This document shows positions 18,477-28,472 of a stretch of 64,000 bases of DNA, piece after piece (position 1 is the first letter of the stretch; every line of letters begins with the position of its first letter). Both the position numbers and the translations under genes were made by a program. The stretch covers positions 310,001 to 374,000 of the forward strand of contig NZ_CP059472.1 of the NCBI RefSeq assembly GCF_014041915.1. Direction: 5' to 3'. The notes beneath the pieces are model-generated. The model was not told where the DNA came from and ran no database searches. It saw only the letters and a program-made list of their open reading frames with translations. This DNA comes from Marnyiella aurantia. GTDB lineage: Bacteria; Bacteroidota; Bacteroidia; Flavobacteriales; Weeksellaceae.

Positions 18477-21203
18477 CTATTGTTCTTCAATAGTAATTTC
18501 GGTTCCTTCCGGTCCGGTCTTCATTTTAAGTTCAAATCCCATCTCATTGGCCCTGGCTTTCATATTGCTTATTCCGAATCCGTTCGACTTTTCATTATCA
18601 CTGAATCCCTTACCGTTGTCACGCACGGTAAGACGGAGTTTATCGGTACTCTCAAAATGGATATCTACCCTATCAGCACCCGAGTGTTTTACAATATTGT
18701 GCAAAGCTTCCTGAACGATACGGAACACGCTGATGGATTTGGAAGATTCCATGCTGCGGTTTACAGCAATATTTTCGGTAATATTTAACTGAATGTCCGG
18801 CACGGTTTTAAAATAACGTGTGCTGTAGCTTAATAAACCCTCGTAGCAGTTCTCTACTGTGGTTTCACGCATCTTGAGCACCCAAATGGTCTGTCTCAGC
18901 AGACTCATAATCTGATAGGAGATTTCACGGATATCTTTTAGATCCCCAATACGGTCGCCATGCTTTTGCTCAAGATTTTCTATCCGCATAATCAGGCTGG
19001 TGGTATAGGCACCTATATTATCGTGCAGGTCGCGGCTTATACGGCGGCGCTCATCTTCAATCTCTTCATTTAATTTGGATTCATGCAGTTTGCTTTCGTA
19101 TTTTGAACGGTAATACTGATAAACTACAAAACTACTCACGCCTACAAGGGTGAGAATCGCACTCAGGACAAACCACCAACTCCTGTAGAAAGGCGGCTGT
19201 ACCCAGATCTGAATGTCAGCCGGATACATTTTCTCATAGCCATCCTGGTTTCTGCTCTTCACCTGAAGCAGGTGCCGGCCGGAACTCTGGTGCGTAATTT
19301 TCAGTAGATTACCGTCTGTGAACGGAAGCCAGTCTGCACCACCCAGCTTATAATACAGTTTAGAATAATCCAGAAAATCCTTATCCACCGTCCGGAAACT
19401 AAAAACAGTAAGCAGATTATCGTGTTGCAGCTCCACATGGTTTGAGGGGGTTATTACTTTTCCGTCTGCCTCAATATGCTTTAATACTGGTGTTTCAACT
19501 TTTCTGTTAGGTTCCATTTCACGCATTGCAAAAACAGAAAGTCTGTTCTTTGTAGCAATCAGCAGTTCATCTTTTTCGGGGATATAATGTGCATAGGTGA
19601 TGTAAGGACTGTTACCGCCATAGCCGCTGAATGAACCAAATGGCCGCAGTTCTTCTTTCACCTTCTCCATAATCATCCTGTTGGTTACGATCCATAACCT
19701 TCCCTGTTTGCAGCGGAAGATACACTTTACCTGGTGGCCGGAGAAACCCTGCTCAGCACTTAGGCTCTGGAATTGTTTATTATTTAATCTGCCCGAAAGA
19801 CCTGTTGGAGAACCTACCCACAAAGTATCCTTCTCGCTGAAGAGGTAGTTTATATTATTGGAGTTCAGGCCGTTTTCCCTGCTGTAACTTTTGACGGCCT
19901 GCAGATCACTGTTCAGTTCAGTATAGCCGGACTCATAAGATGTGGCAAAATAATTTCCTTTTTGCCCTTTGAATAAATTTTCAATATTGTTGAAAACCGG
20001 AAGCCGGATATTCCGGAATTCCTCACCTTCCTGAATGAACATTCCGTTTCCGTAGGAAGAGAATGCTGTTTTCCCGTCAGCGGTTTTGAATATCCTGGAT
20101 ATTCCGTCGGTAAAGGGTATGCTTTTTAAGAGCCTGATGTCCTTTTCACCTAATCTGTAAATGACCAATCCTTTAAATGTTCCTGCATACAGCAGGTCCT
20201 TATCAATAAACAGCGTCAGTGCGTCACGGCCCAGCGATAGCCTGGATTCAATTTTTCTGGAGTTTAGTACAAAAACACTTCCGCGGGACAGAACGTAATA
20301 TTTATTATTGTGAAAGCCTATAGCTCTCACCTTTCCGTTCTCCAGAGGGTAGGCTTTTCGGTGCCCTTCGTTTCTTATAAAGGAAAATCCCCCGCCAAGC
20401 GAAGAGAAATAAAGGTGACCATCCGCTGTTCTGTGAAAGTCCGTAAGCATATGGCTTTCAAGTCCGTTTTTCTCACTTATAGTATCCAGAACATTTCCTT
20501 TGGCTGAGCGCACAATCCCGACACCAAATTTTGGGCTGTACTTAATACCGCTCTGCATCACGTGCGTTTTTTCATTTTTGAACCTGCCGGTAGCCACCAG
20601 GACTCTGCGGCCGTCTATCAGGCTGAAATACTGTTCCGCACCTTTGCCATCCGTTTGCTTTTGGGCAAAGATTTTAATTATTTCTGTTAAACGGTTTCTG
20701 TTAATCGCATAAATAAATGGCTCACTTTCACTTGCAAATACTGTAAAGTCCGGATGTACATCAGACCGGTATAATCCATAAGTCAAGCCTTTCCGGCCAA
20801 GGTTATGGTACCTGTGTGTAACCCGCGTTCTATTGGTATCGAAAAATACCAGATCTTTTCCTGCCGCACAAATGAACATCCCCGATTTCCCATCAGCCAC
20901 AGCATGATGGATATAATTTCCTGGCAGGCCACTATTGTCGGCGTCGTAAGTCAGAAATTTGCCGTTGGAGTATTTAATTAATCCTTTGTCCGAACCTAAC
21001 CAAAGAAAACCATTGTGATCCTGTGTAATATTGAAAATATAATTGGTTGGCAGCCCTTCATTTTCCGTAATATTTTCAATTACGGAAGCATATTGCGCAT
21101 TGCCGGACTGCCAGCACAGAATAAACAGTATAAGCAGCGCGCCAAAGGATGGCTGCCATCTGGAATTCGGGTATTTATGGGTAACAATTGTACCACTTTG
21201 CAT
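18477..21203 (-). CDS. Propeller-type sensor histidine kinase (HisKA_3)
   Basis: About 908 residues from the ATG at 21203; the longer frame needs a TTG at 21218. Order of parts: signal peptide ending near GNAQ; about 550 residues of two-component-regulator propeller repeats (EGLPTNYIFNITQDHNGFLW, LWVGSPTGL); a Y_Y_Y domain; one membrane segment (WWFVLSAILTLVGVSSFVVY); a HisKA_3 dimerisation helix with the phospho-acceptor in RRRISRDLHDNIG; and a GHKL ATPase with RDNGKGF and GFGISNM. The sensor part is periplasmic. In Bacteroidota such kinases often sense polysaccharide pieces; here a DUF4838 protein sits just upstream. It pairs with the NarL-type regulator. Confidence 0.93.
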   Translation of the reverse strand: MQSGTIVTHKYPNSRWQPSFGALLILFILCWQSGNAQYASVIENITENEGLPTNYIFNITQDHNGFLWLGSDKGLIKYSNGKFLTYDADNSGLPGNYIHHAVADGKSGMFICAAGKDLVFFDTNRTRVTHRYHNLGRKGLTYGLYRSDVHPDFTVFASESEPFIYAINRNRLTEIIKIFAQKQTDGKGAEQYFSLIDGRRVLVATGRFKNEKTHVMQSGIKYSPKFGVGIVRSAKGNVLDTISEKNGLESHMLTDFHRTADGHLYFSSLGGGFSFIRNEGHRKAYPLENGKVRAIGFHNNKYYVLSRGSVFVLNSRKIESRLSLGRDALTLFIDKDLLYAGTFKGLVIYRLGEKDIRLLKSIPFTDGISRIFKTADGKTAFSSYGNGMFIQEGEEFRNIRLPVFNNIENLFKGQKGNYFATSYESGYTELNSDLQAVKSYSRENGLNSNNINYLFSEKDTLWVGSPTGLSGRLNNKQFQSLSAEQGFSGHQVKCIFRCKQGRLWIVTNRMIMEKVKEELRPFGSFSGYGGNSPYITYAHYIPEKDELLIATKNRLSVFAMREMEPNRKVETPVLKHIEADGKVITPSNHVELQHDNLLTVFSFRTVDKDFLDYSKLYYKLGGADWLPFTDGNLLKITHQSSGRHLLQVKSRNQDGYEKMYPADIQIWVQPPFYRSWWFVLSAILTLVGVSSFVVYQYYRSKYESKLHESKLNEEIEDERRRISRDLHDNIGAYTTSLIMRIENLEQKHGDRIGDLKDIREISYQIMSLLRQTIWVLKMRETTVENCYEGLLSYSTRYFKTVPDIQLNITENIAVNRSMESSKSISVFRIVQEALHNIVKHSGADRVDIHFESTDKLRLTVRDNGKGFSDNEKSNGFGISNMKARANEMGFELKMKTGPEGTEITIEEQ

Positions 21204-21415
21204 AGTTAAATTTAACAATTAAAGCTGAAAAACGGTACTGTTTGATGAAATATTTATAACATTTATGCCTCCGTAGCTGATAATTTCGTAAAGTTTCGCT
21301 GTTTGGTACAAGGCCTGCAGTTTTTCTACCTGTGTTATTGTAACATATATGTTTTGCCAACGCTTCCATCTGCCAATACATTACCTCAGATTAAGAACCT
21401 GGGCAAACACAGTTG

Positions 21416-23632
21416 CTAGTTCACCCAAATTTCATCGATGCCAACCAGAGGTTTTTTGGTAGGATGACTCATCCAATCCGGTAAATGTTCTAAGGTATCG
21501 AAGGACACTCTGATATACCTTATTTTTTGATCAACAGTGATATTCACCGGATGTATTGAAGCGCCCGGGCTTTCAGAAGCCGCAAAATTAAATGCCGGAA
21601 ATTCCTTATAGAGCGAGCCGTCTGCAGAGACGGCCACCCGTACTGTTTTCGGCATGATAATCCAGTGCCTCTGGTCTTCCAGAAAAGTAGAAGAAATGGT
21701 TGAAACGGTAGTTTCTTTCAGCAAATCGATGGTTATCGTATTACCACCGTCGAAGAGCAACCAGTTTAAACTGAAATCACGCATTCCGTACATCCCATCG
21801 GTTAAAGTAGCTGCACCTTTTGCAGGATAGTCAGAAATCCAGGGTTTTTCAAAGCGGACCACAGCACCGGTCGCGATCGTGGACGGCAACTCTTTATTAA
21901 CTGTTTCAGCCCATTCTTTTACATACCACTCAGGAGTTTGGCCGTTCTCAGAGAGTTCCCGGATACCATAGGCTTTCAGATTTTTTCCGAACATCCGAAT
22001 TTTCTTCTTCAGACTTTCTCTTACCACCCATTCACCGGGTTTGCGTTCCGTATATATTCCGTGCGCTTCTTTGCCAAATAATTTCGCCTGCTGAAGAACG
22101 GTATAGTCCAATGAAAGACTTAATTTCCTGAGGCGCTTCCGGATAATTTCCGTACCGGCTGCTCTACCGGCGTCTTTCAGTATAAGATAGTATTCCTTTA
22201 GCTTTTCAGGTGCGAGATAGGAATTATGTTCACTAACCGGATTTCCGTAAATATCAAGATTGCGTCCGGACTGATCCAGGTTTGATTTTAAATGTAGAAG
22301 ATAATCTTTTACAAAGGGAGCCGCCTTGCCGTAATAACCGCTCAAAAATTCGTCGGTTAATCGTTCTTCATTCAGTTGAGCATTCCAGAGTTTCCGTGCA
22401 AGAATATAAGTTTTCAGTTCACCCTGATCAACGTAGTTGCGGCCCCCCAACTGAGCAAATACACCCTGAACCTTTCTTTTACTGTAATAATCCAAATTCC
22501 CGCCTGAATTCAAAACATCGGGAAACGGTGCCAGGTAATTGGTGAACTGTGTATGATAGTCCCAAACAAACACATTAGGGGTTTTAGCCAGCCAGCCTTC
22601 AAGATTATTTCTGAAACCTGCCGCAGATTTTTCAGTAGCTACCGGACTATTTCGGAAAATTTCTATGCTGCTGAGCAGAATAATTACATTATTTTCGGGT
22701 TTGGTCTGAAGTGGTGGTTTTACCGTAGCACCATAAGCCAGTGTGGTGAACGTTCTTTCCGGATAACGGACCGCAATTTTATTTACAAACCGAATCAGGG
22801 AACCCTGCGGACCGCCCTCAATTGAGTTAACTGCGCTGCAGCGGTCGCATTCGCAATGACTGCCGTTATCGTTTGGGCTCACTGACCAGAATTTCTTATT
22901 TGGGTCATCCGCAAATAATACCTCAAGTTTCTGAAGGGTAAGTTCCAGTACTTTGGGGTTAGACAGGCAGAGCTGCTGTGAAGTCCTTTTTCCCTTTGAT
23001 ATAGCAAAATATTCGGGATTAGATCTAAAATTCTCGGCCGGAACCAGCACAGAAAAAGAATGACCCCATAAACCCCAGTAGTCATCCAGACTCTGAAGCT
23101 TATACCAGTCCATATATTCCTGATCTGTTTCCGCTGTTGAATATACCTCGCGGTACGGGAATGAAGCACTTTGGCTAACGGCTAACGGCAGGCTGATACG
23201 GAGATTACGGGTCTGCGGACATTCCGCTGGTTCGTTCGGTGCCCACTTCCGGCAGTTCAGATAGTTTTCAATGAAATGATAAACCGCAAACAGTATACTT
23301 CGGTGGCCATCTCCCGCCAAAATTATATGTTTGCCCTTATCCGAAACAGTAAATGAATCGCTTGATAAAGCTTGAGGCACATAAGCTGTCCTGCCAATAC
23401 TGATGGCAGGCCTGTCTCCCGCATCTTTGGAAGCCGGAAGTGCCGCGCCGGTAACTTTCCTGAAATAATGCTGCAGAATTTCAGCGGCTTTCTTTTCATT
23501 TTCGGTAGCTTCTGAAGGTACAAGTAGTACGTAATCCGATTTTCCCCCTTTCACAACGTCCAGTGAGGATTTCTGTGCTGCTGAATCGCCCGGCATCAGA
23601 AACAGGAATATAAGAACATAAAAGATTTTCAT
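21416..23632 (-). CDS. Exported DUF4838 protein (glycoside-hydrolase-like)
   Basis: 738 residues with a signal peptide (MKIFYVLIFLFLMPGDSAAQ). The first 130 residues resemble the alpha/beta domain that precedes the barrel in GH20 and GH67 enzymes (AAEILQHYFRKVTGAALP). The centre is the DUF4838 region with a Cys cluster (CECDRC) and FVWDYHTQFTNYL. The last 130 residues look like an F5/8-type carbohydrate-binding sandwich (GNTITIDLLKETTVS, RVAVSADGSLYKEF). DUF4838 proteins are thought to act on glycans, but no reaction is established, so substrate is unknown. It is transcribed in the same direction as the sensor kinase, about 200 bases upstream of it. Confidence 0.85.
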   Translation of the reverse strand: MKIFYVLIFLFLMPGDSAAQKSSLDVVKGGKSDYVLLVPSEATENEKKAAEILQHYFRKVTGAALPASKDAGDRPAISIGRTAYVPQALSSDSFTVSDKGKHIILAGDGHRSILFAVYHFIENYLNCRKWAPNEPAECPQTRNLRISLPLAVSQSASFPYREVYSTAETDQEYMDWYKLQSLDDYWGLWGHSFSVLVPAENFRSNPEYFAISKGKRTSQQLCLSNPKVLELTLQKLEVLFADDPNKKFWSVSPNDNGSHCECDRCSAVNSIEGGPQGSLIRFVNKIAVRYPERTFTTLAYGATVKPPLQTKPENNVIILLSSIEIFRNSPVATEKSAAGFRNNLEGWLAKTPNVFVWDYHTQFTNYLAPFPDVLNSGGNLDYYSKRKVQGVFAQLGGRNYVDQGELKTYILARKLWNAQLNEERLTDEFLSGYYGKAAPFVKDYLLHLKSNLDQSGRNLDIYGNPVSEHNSYLAPEKLKEYYLILKDAGRAAGTEIIRKRLRKLSLSLDYTVLQQAKLFGKEAHGIYTERKPGEWVVRESLKKKIRMFGKNLKAYGIRELSENGQTPEWYVKEWAETVNKELPSTIATGAVVRFEKPWISDYPAKGAATLTDGMYGMRDFSLNWLLFDGGNTITIDLLKETTVSTISSTFLEDQRHWIIMPKTVRVAVSADGSLYKEFPAFNFAASESPGASIHPVNITVDQKIRYIRVSFDTLEHLPDWMSHPTKKPLVGIDEIWVN

Positions 23633-23728
23633 TTAATTTGCTAAGGCGCAAAAGTAACATTATAAACCGTACCGGGCGCGAATATCGTTATGGTATACCA
23701 AAGGGACTTTATTAACCTAAAAGTTCAA

Positions 23729-23736
23729 TATATTTG
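23729..23736 (+). promoter_or_regulatory. Promoter -7 element TATATTTG of the YaiO-like gene
   Basis: Matches TAnnTTTG and lies 18 bases before the ATG at 23754, supporting that start. No clear -33 TTG was seen. Confidence 0.5.
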
Positions 23737-23753
23737 TTCCGCAAAACATCTTC

Positions 23754-25022
23754 ATGAATTCAGATCATATTTCCTTTATTTCTTCTCCTGCAAAAACAGT
23801 CGCCGCAGCTGCTTTCTGCCTGTTACCTTTAAGCACATTTGCACAGCAGGAGGTCAGTTCGGACGGACTGTTCACGCAGGCACGCACAACCGCATTTGAA
23901 AATAAAGATTATCCGAAAGCTATTGCGCTTGCTGAGCAGGCACTGGAAAAATCGCCCGACTATACAGATATCGCTGTTTTTCTGGGCCGACTGTATACAT
24001 GGAATGACAACCCGGCCGATGCGCGCAAAGTGTTTACCGATCTGGATAAAAAACAGGTAACAGATGCCGATTTCTACCTGGCTTATGCCTCTTTGGAATA
24101 CTGGAATGATGACAACACTAAGGCCCTGGAGATTCTGGACAAGGGAACCACTCAAAATCCGGATTCGGAGGCTTTATGGCTTCTGAAAGCAAAGGTTCAA
24201 AACAGCTCGGATCAACATCTTGAGGCTGAAGAAGCTGCCAACAGAGTTCTGCAGATTAACCCTGAAAATACCGAGGCCCGGGAATTACTGGTGAGGCTTA
24301 ACGAGATTACCTCCAAAAACGCTGTCGGAATTACATACAGCTATACACACTTCGACAAACAGTTCGCCCAGGACTGGCACACCGTGGGAATAAGTTACAA
24401 GCGCGTAACACCAATAGGATCGGTGATACTGAAAGGAAATATTGCCAACAAATTTGGCGAAACAGGTACGCAGGCAGAACTTGAAGCCTATCCAAAGCTT
24501 TCAGATATGTTCTATCTCTATTTGGGGGCAGGATACTCCAGTGATGTCGGGATCTTCCCCAAATACAGAACAGGCGTGTCATTAAACGCCAATCTCCCAA
24601 AAAGTTTTGAGGCTGAATTAGGTTACCGCCAGCTTTATTTTTCCGATAATATCTGGCTTTACACGGCCGCGGTGGGTAAATATTATAAGAATTTCTGGTT
24701 CAACCTGAGAACGTATATCACACCGGGCGACAATAATATTTCTCACTCCTACACCGGTACTGTACGTTACTATACCAAAGGTGCAGCCGATTATATCTCT
24801 TTTCAGGCAGGAACAGGAATCAGTCCGGTCGATAACCGCAGTAACCTGCTGGAAAACGAAAGCTATAAACTGAAAACCTATAAAATTGGCGCAGAATATA
24901 ATTTTTCGGTTAAAACAACGAACCTGTTTTCCTTAGGCGCTATGTATTTCAATCAGGAGTACAGACCCAATACACGCGGGAATCAGGTAGATGTCACTTT
25001 GGCTTATACGAAACGGTTTTAG
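23754..25022 (+). CDS. YaiO-family outer-membrane barrel with N-terminal TPRs
   Basis: 422 residues. A signal peptide (cleavage near STFAQ) is followed by about 150 residues of TPR-like helices (KDYPKAIALAEQALEKSPDY, ALWLLKAKVQ) and then a beta-barrel of repeated amphipathic aromatic strands ending in LAYTKRF, a typical outer-membrane C-terminus. YaiO-type proteins accompany GT2 exopolysaccharide synthases. It converges with the GT2-LtaS fusion gene, 36 bases apart, which suggests it serves the outer-membrane step or sensing for that polymer. The role is inferred from architecture and position. Confidence 0.85.
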   Translation: MNSDHISFISSPAKTVAAAAFCLLPLSTFAQQEVSSDGLFTQARTTAFENKDYPKAIALAEQALEKSPDYTDIAVFLGRLYTWNDNPADARKVFTDLDKKQVTDADFYLAYASLEYWNDDNTKALEILDKGTTQNPDSEALWLLKAKVQNSSDQHLEAEEAANRVLQINPENTEARELLVRLNEITSKNAVGITYSYTHFDKQFAQDWHTVGISYKRVTPIGSVILKGNIANKFGETGTQAELEAYPKLSDMFYLYLGAGYSSDVGIFPKYRTGVSLNANLPKSFEAELGYRQLYFSDNIWLYTAAVGKYYKNFWFNLRTYITPGDNNISHSYTGTVRYYTKGAADYISFQAGTGISPVDNRSNLLENESYKLKTYKIGAEYNFSVKTTNLFSLGAMYFNQEYRPNTRGNQVDVTLAYTKRF

Positions 25023-25058
25023 ATTTTTACTGCTGAATATTCTTTACTATCTGATTGT

Positions 25059-28000
25059 TTAACGGCTTCGGAAGAAATTCACCACTGTGCTGTCCGGTAT
25101 CAGTTTGTTTGATGAGGTGAAGCTGTTGTTCATCCCCCGGAAATTATTAAAGTAACTCAGTACTTTTTTACGCTCTTTTAGATCAGATACAGGGTCCTCC
25201 TGCATATCTGTAAGGCGAAAGACCTGCTTGTCCTGCAGGTGGTAGTTTGCGAAAACGAAATTCTGGAGCTGGTCTTTGCTTTTCATGATCGGTATGCCAC
25301 TTCCCGCCTTGTTTGCGGAGCCTTTCAGACCGTCACCAATCCAGGCTACGGTTTTAGGCGTGCTCAGATTATAATTATTCCGGTAATAAGCCAGAAGCGT
25401 GGGTGCCACATCAAAATGACTGACCATAGAGTTAAAGCGTTTCGGCTGTTTAACCATATCTGAATAGATAACCAACGGCACCCGGAACCGGTCAATCTTG
25501 GACTGGAGGATAACCTCCGGCATACTGTGGTCGCCTGTTATCACAAAGATGGTATTGGCAAAATCTGCACGTTTTCTGTAGTTCGCAAACAACTCTCTCA
25601 GGGCATCATCTGCATTCAGCATTGCCGTTAACTGCTTTTTATGCTCTGCCGCCAAGTCGCGCTGCTGCTTATTAAGTTTAGGTGATTTCAGGGCAGCATT
25701 GAATTTTTTCCCGTAGTAACCTGCACTGTTAATGAGGAAAGGACTGTGAGTAGACAGGGTGAAAACCGTGTTGAAATAGGGTCGGTTCTGCACAGGCTGA
25801 GTATCAAGCATTTTGCTGAAAACCGCCTGATCTTCATAGCCCCAACTCTCACCATTTTTAGACGGTAATTTGGAGTAGCCTTTTGAAAATGAAGTCTGGT
25901 CAATAAGATTGTCAGCGCCGCTGAACTTAACAAAACGGTCCATTTTATCAAACTGACCTTGCCCACCATAGTAAAAGCCCGTAGTAAAACCGTTCTTTTT
26001 CAGGACATTGAAAAGATTGAAGTGAGGCGGAGTTTTATCAATTTCGAGAAATCCGCTTTGACCAAACGGGAGTGATCCCGTAAGCGTTGGCAGTGCCCCG
26101 AAAGTTCGTCCGGAAGAGCTCAGCGCCTGATCCCAAACCAGACCTTTGCCCGAAAGCGAATCCAGGAAAGGTGCGAAGTTACCAATATAACCGTCATGTG
26201 AGGTGTAAGCATGACCGAAGCCCTCCATAACGATAAGTACGAGATTAGGAGTCTTATCTGATTTGGTAAGGAGCGGTCCCAGGAAGTCAGGTGTATCCTC
26301 TTTTTTCCAGAAAGGGTAATCTTTGTCCAGCATTTCTGCATGAGGATTAAACTTTCCCGACTGACCCAAAAGACCCGCGATTTCCGGACGGTTAAGGTAA
26401 TTATTACTGTTGGAGCTGAAAAAATTTTCCCATTTGCTTTTTGCGGCCATCTGCCCGAATTCATTAAACTCCGAAGTCATACCCAGCGGCCGCGGTATAA
26501 AAAAGGACAGAATTCCCAATGACAGGATTGTTATCCCGGCCACTGGCGTTTTAAAAGAAGTTCTGCCGGCAAAGTAAAAGGGTATAATAGCTGTAACAGC
26601 CAGAATCAGCATAATCAGCATGTTCTTTAAACTCAGCATGCCGCCTGATTCCAGTGTCTGCATTATTTCCGCTTTGGTATAGAACTGAATATCGGCGCCC
26701 AGCATACTCCCTGATTCCGAGAAATAGATGAAGAGCACAAATTGGAATATGATCATGGCACTGAAAAGAATAAGGGCGAAATTCCTGGCCCAACCTGCTT
26801 TCACAAAATTCAGCAGCAGATACCCAACTCCCAAACCTAACAGTATCCGGAAAGCAAAAAGCAAATTGTCCAGCAGCAGCGGAAGAGCGATGAGTTCTGT
26901 TTTAAAAGTATCGAACGCATAATGGTACCAGACCCATTCGGCTCCAACTGTAAGTAAAAAGAAAATAATAAATACTGACGAAACTGCTCCCCAGGACTGA
27001 AGTCCGAATTTGAGGATGGCAAGCATTCTTTTACCCCAGGGCAAATTCTTAACCTCCTGGTTAAAACCCTGCCTGGTCATCTCGCCCCAGGAATGTGACT
27101 TCTTGAAATAATCTACGAACCCTTTCACACCGGCCTTAACTACGATGGGATGGAAATAAAAGGGCTCCAGGAGTGCTGTGCTTATCAGGGACAGGAAATC
27201 TTTGCGTTTGGTATAGACCTGTCGGCTTACCAGATCTACCAGAATGGCGTAAAAAGAATACAAAAATCCTGCAGAAATGACCAGCGCACAAAGGACCAGA
27301 AAGAATGACCAGTTAATAATTCCGAGAATTAAAAAAAGGATAAAGAAGAAGTATCCTGCAAATTCAATAAGAGGTCCCAGAAATTCAAAAGTGAACCAGT
27401 AAGGTAAACTTACCGTGCCCAGTTTTCCGTACTTTGGGTTAAACATCATCTTCCGGTGTTTCCATAGGGTCTCCATAGTACCACGCATCCAGCGGTTACG
27501 CTGCTTTACAAGAATTTCTTTGGATTCAGGAGCTTCCGTCCAGCAAAGCGGGTCCGGAATGGTAATCACTTCGTAAGCTTCATTGCGTTCTTCCATGTAT
27601 TGGCGCATGCGGACCACCAATTCCATATCCTCACCTACCGTATTCTTATCATAACCACCGCAGGCCAACACAATTTTCCTGTCGAAGACACCGAAAGCAC
27701 CCGAAATGAGAATTAATCCCGAGGCGCGCGACCAGGCCATCCGGCCCAGTACAAATGCGCGGATGTATTCCAGAACCTGAGTCCTGCCCAACAAAGTGCG
27801 GGGCAAATTTACTTCGACAACTTTACCGTTCTCAATCCGGCAGTTATTGGCCAGACGGATCACACCTCCGCATGCAATGAGTTTTTTATCCGTTTGTTGC
27901 AGGAAAGGTTTAGCAAGTTTCAGTATAGCATCCTGCTCCAGAATACAGTCTACATCAATACAGACAAGATAGTCGCCACCGGAAATGTTTACACCCACAT

Positions 28001-28472
28001 TCAGTGCATCTGCCTTACCACCATTTGCTTTGTCAACTACAATAAGTTTCTTGAAAGCGGGGTTTTTACTTTTATAAACACCGCGAACTTCAGCTGTTGG
28101 AATATCTCCCTGTATGAAAAAGGATATGCATTCCAGTTCATAGGCTTCAATCAGTTTCTGAATGGAATCATCCTTACTTCCGTCATTAACAATGATAATC
28201 TCCAGATTATGGTAAAACAGTGAAAGCAGTGAACGTACATTTTCCACAATTGTCATCCCTTCATTGTATGCCGGTGCAATGAGGCTGAATATAGGCGCGT
28301 TCGGGTTGGAGGCAATGATGCTGTAGTCTGTAAAGGTATTTTCGCGTTTATACTGAAGAATTGCTCCCAGCGCATAGATACCCATCCAACTGTACACCAG
28401 CAGTACACCAGTCGCGTAAAGCAGGAAAAACCATATTACAGCTTCATATACAATGTGGGAAAACTCTGTCAT
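25059..28472 (-). CDS. GT2 glycosyltransferase fused to a complete LtaS-like phosphotransferase
   Basis: 1137 residues. The N-terminal part (about 1-480) is a membrane GT2 synthase like PgaC/BcsA: an initial TM, PAYNEG (68), NDGSKDDS, DVDC (about 173), GEDMEL (about 278) and QRNRW (about 322), then two to three TMs. After about residue 480 come some five more TMs and a C-terminal sulfatase-fold domain of the lipoteichoic acid synthase type: IVMEGFGHAY (about 748), Thr in GRTFGALPTL (about 785, expected nucleophile) and ITGDHSMPE (about 977). The likely sense is polymerisation of a sugar inside and addition of a phospho-group (glycerol-P or ethanolamine-P) outside; the substrate is unknown. 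It overlaps the HEAT gene by 4 bases. Confidence 0.9.
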   Translation of the reverse strand: MTEFSHIVYEAVIWFFLLYATGVLLVYSWMGIYALGAILQYKRENTFTDYSIIASNPNAPIFSLIAPAYNEGMTIVENVRSLLSLFYHNLEIIIVNDGSKDDSIQKLIEAYELECISFFIQGDIPTAEVRGVYKSKNPAFKKLIVVDKANGGKADALNVGVNISGGDYLVCIDVDCILEQDAILKLAKPFLQQTDKKLIACGGVIRLANNCRIENGKVVEVNLPRTLLGRTQVLEYIRAFVLGRMAWSRASGLILISGAFGVFDRKIVLACGGYDKNTVGEDMELVVRMRQYMEERNEAYEVITIPDPLCWTEAPESKEILVKQRNRWMRGTMETLWKHRKMMFNPKYGKLGTVSLPYWFTFEFLGPLIEFAGYFFFILFLILGIINWSFFLVLCALVISAGFLYSFYAILVDLVSRQVYTKRKDFLSLISTALLEPFYFHPIVVKAGVKGFVDYFKKSHSWGEMTRQGFNQEVKNLPWGKRMLAILKFGLQSWGAVSSVFIIFFLLTVGAEWVWYHYAFDTFKTELIALPLLLDNLLFAFRILLGLGVGYLLLNFVKAGWARNFALILFSAMIIFQFVLFIYFSESGSMLGADIQFYTKAEIMQTLESGGMLSLKNMLIMLILAVTAIIPFYFAGRTSFKTPVAGITILSLGILSFFIPRPLGMTSEFNEFGQMAAKSKWENFFSSNSNNYLNRPEIAGLLGQSGKFNPHAEMLDKDYPFWKKEDTPDFLGPLLTKSDKTPNLVLIVMEGFGHAYTSHDGYIGNFAPFLDSLSGKGLVWDQALSSSGRTFGALPTLTGSLPFGQSGFLEIDKTPPHFNLFNVLKKNGFTTGFYYGGQGQFDKMDRFVKFSGADNLIDQTSFSKGYSKLPSKNGESWGYEDQAVFSKMLDTQPVQNRPYFNTVFTLSTHSPFLINSAGYYGKKFNAALKSPKLNKQQRDLAAEHKKQLTAMLNADDALRELFANYRKRADFANTIFVITGDHSMPEVILQSKIDRFRVPLVIYSDMVKQPKRFNSMVSHFDVAPTLLAYYRNNYNLSTPKTVAWIGDGLKGSANKAGSGIPIMKSKDQLQNFVFANYHLQDKQVFRLTDMQEDPVSDLKERKKVLSYFNNFRGMNNSFTSSNKLIPDSTVVNFFRSR

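Noticed and set aside
21175-21381. 68-codon frame upstream of the sensor kinase
   Set aside because: It overlaps the kinase start in another frame and shows no protein-like features.
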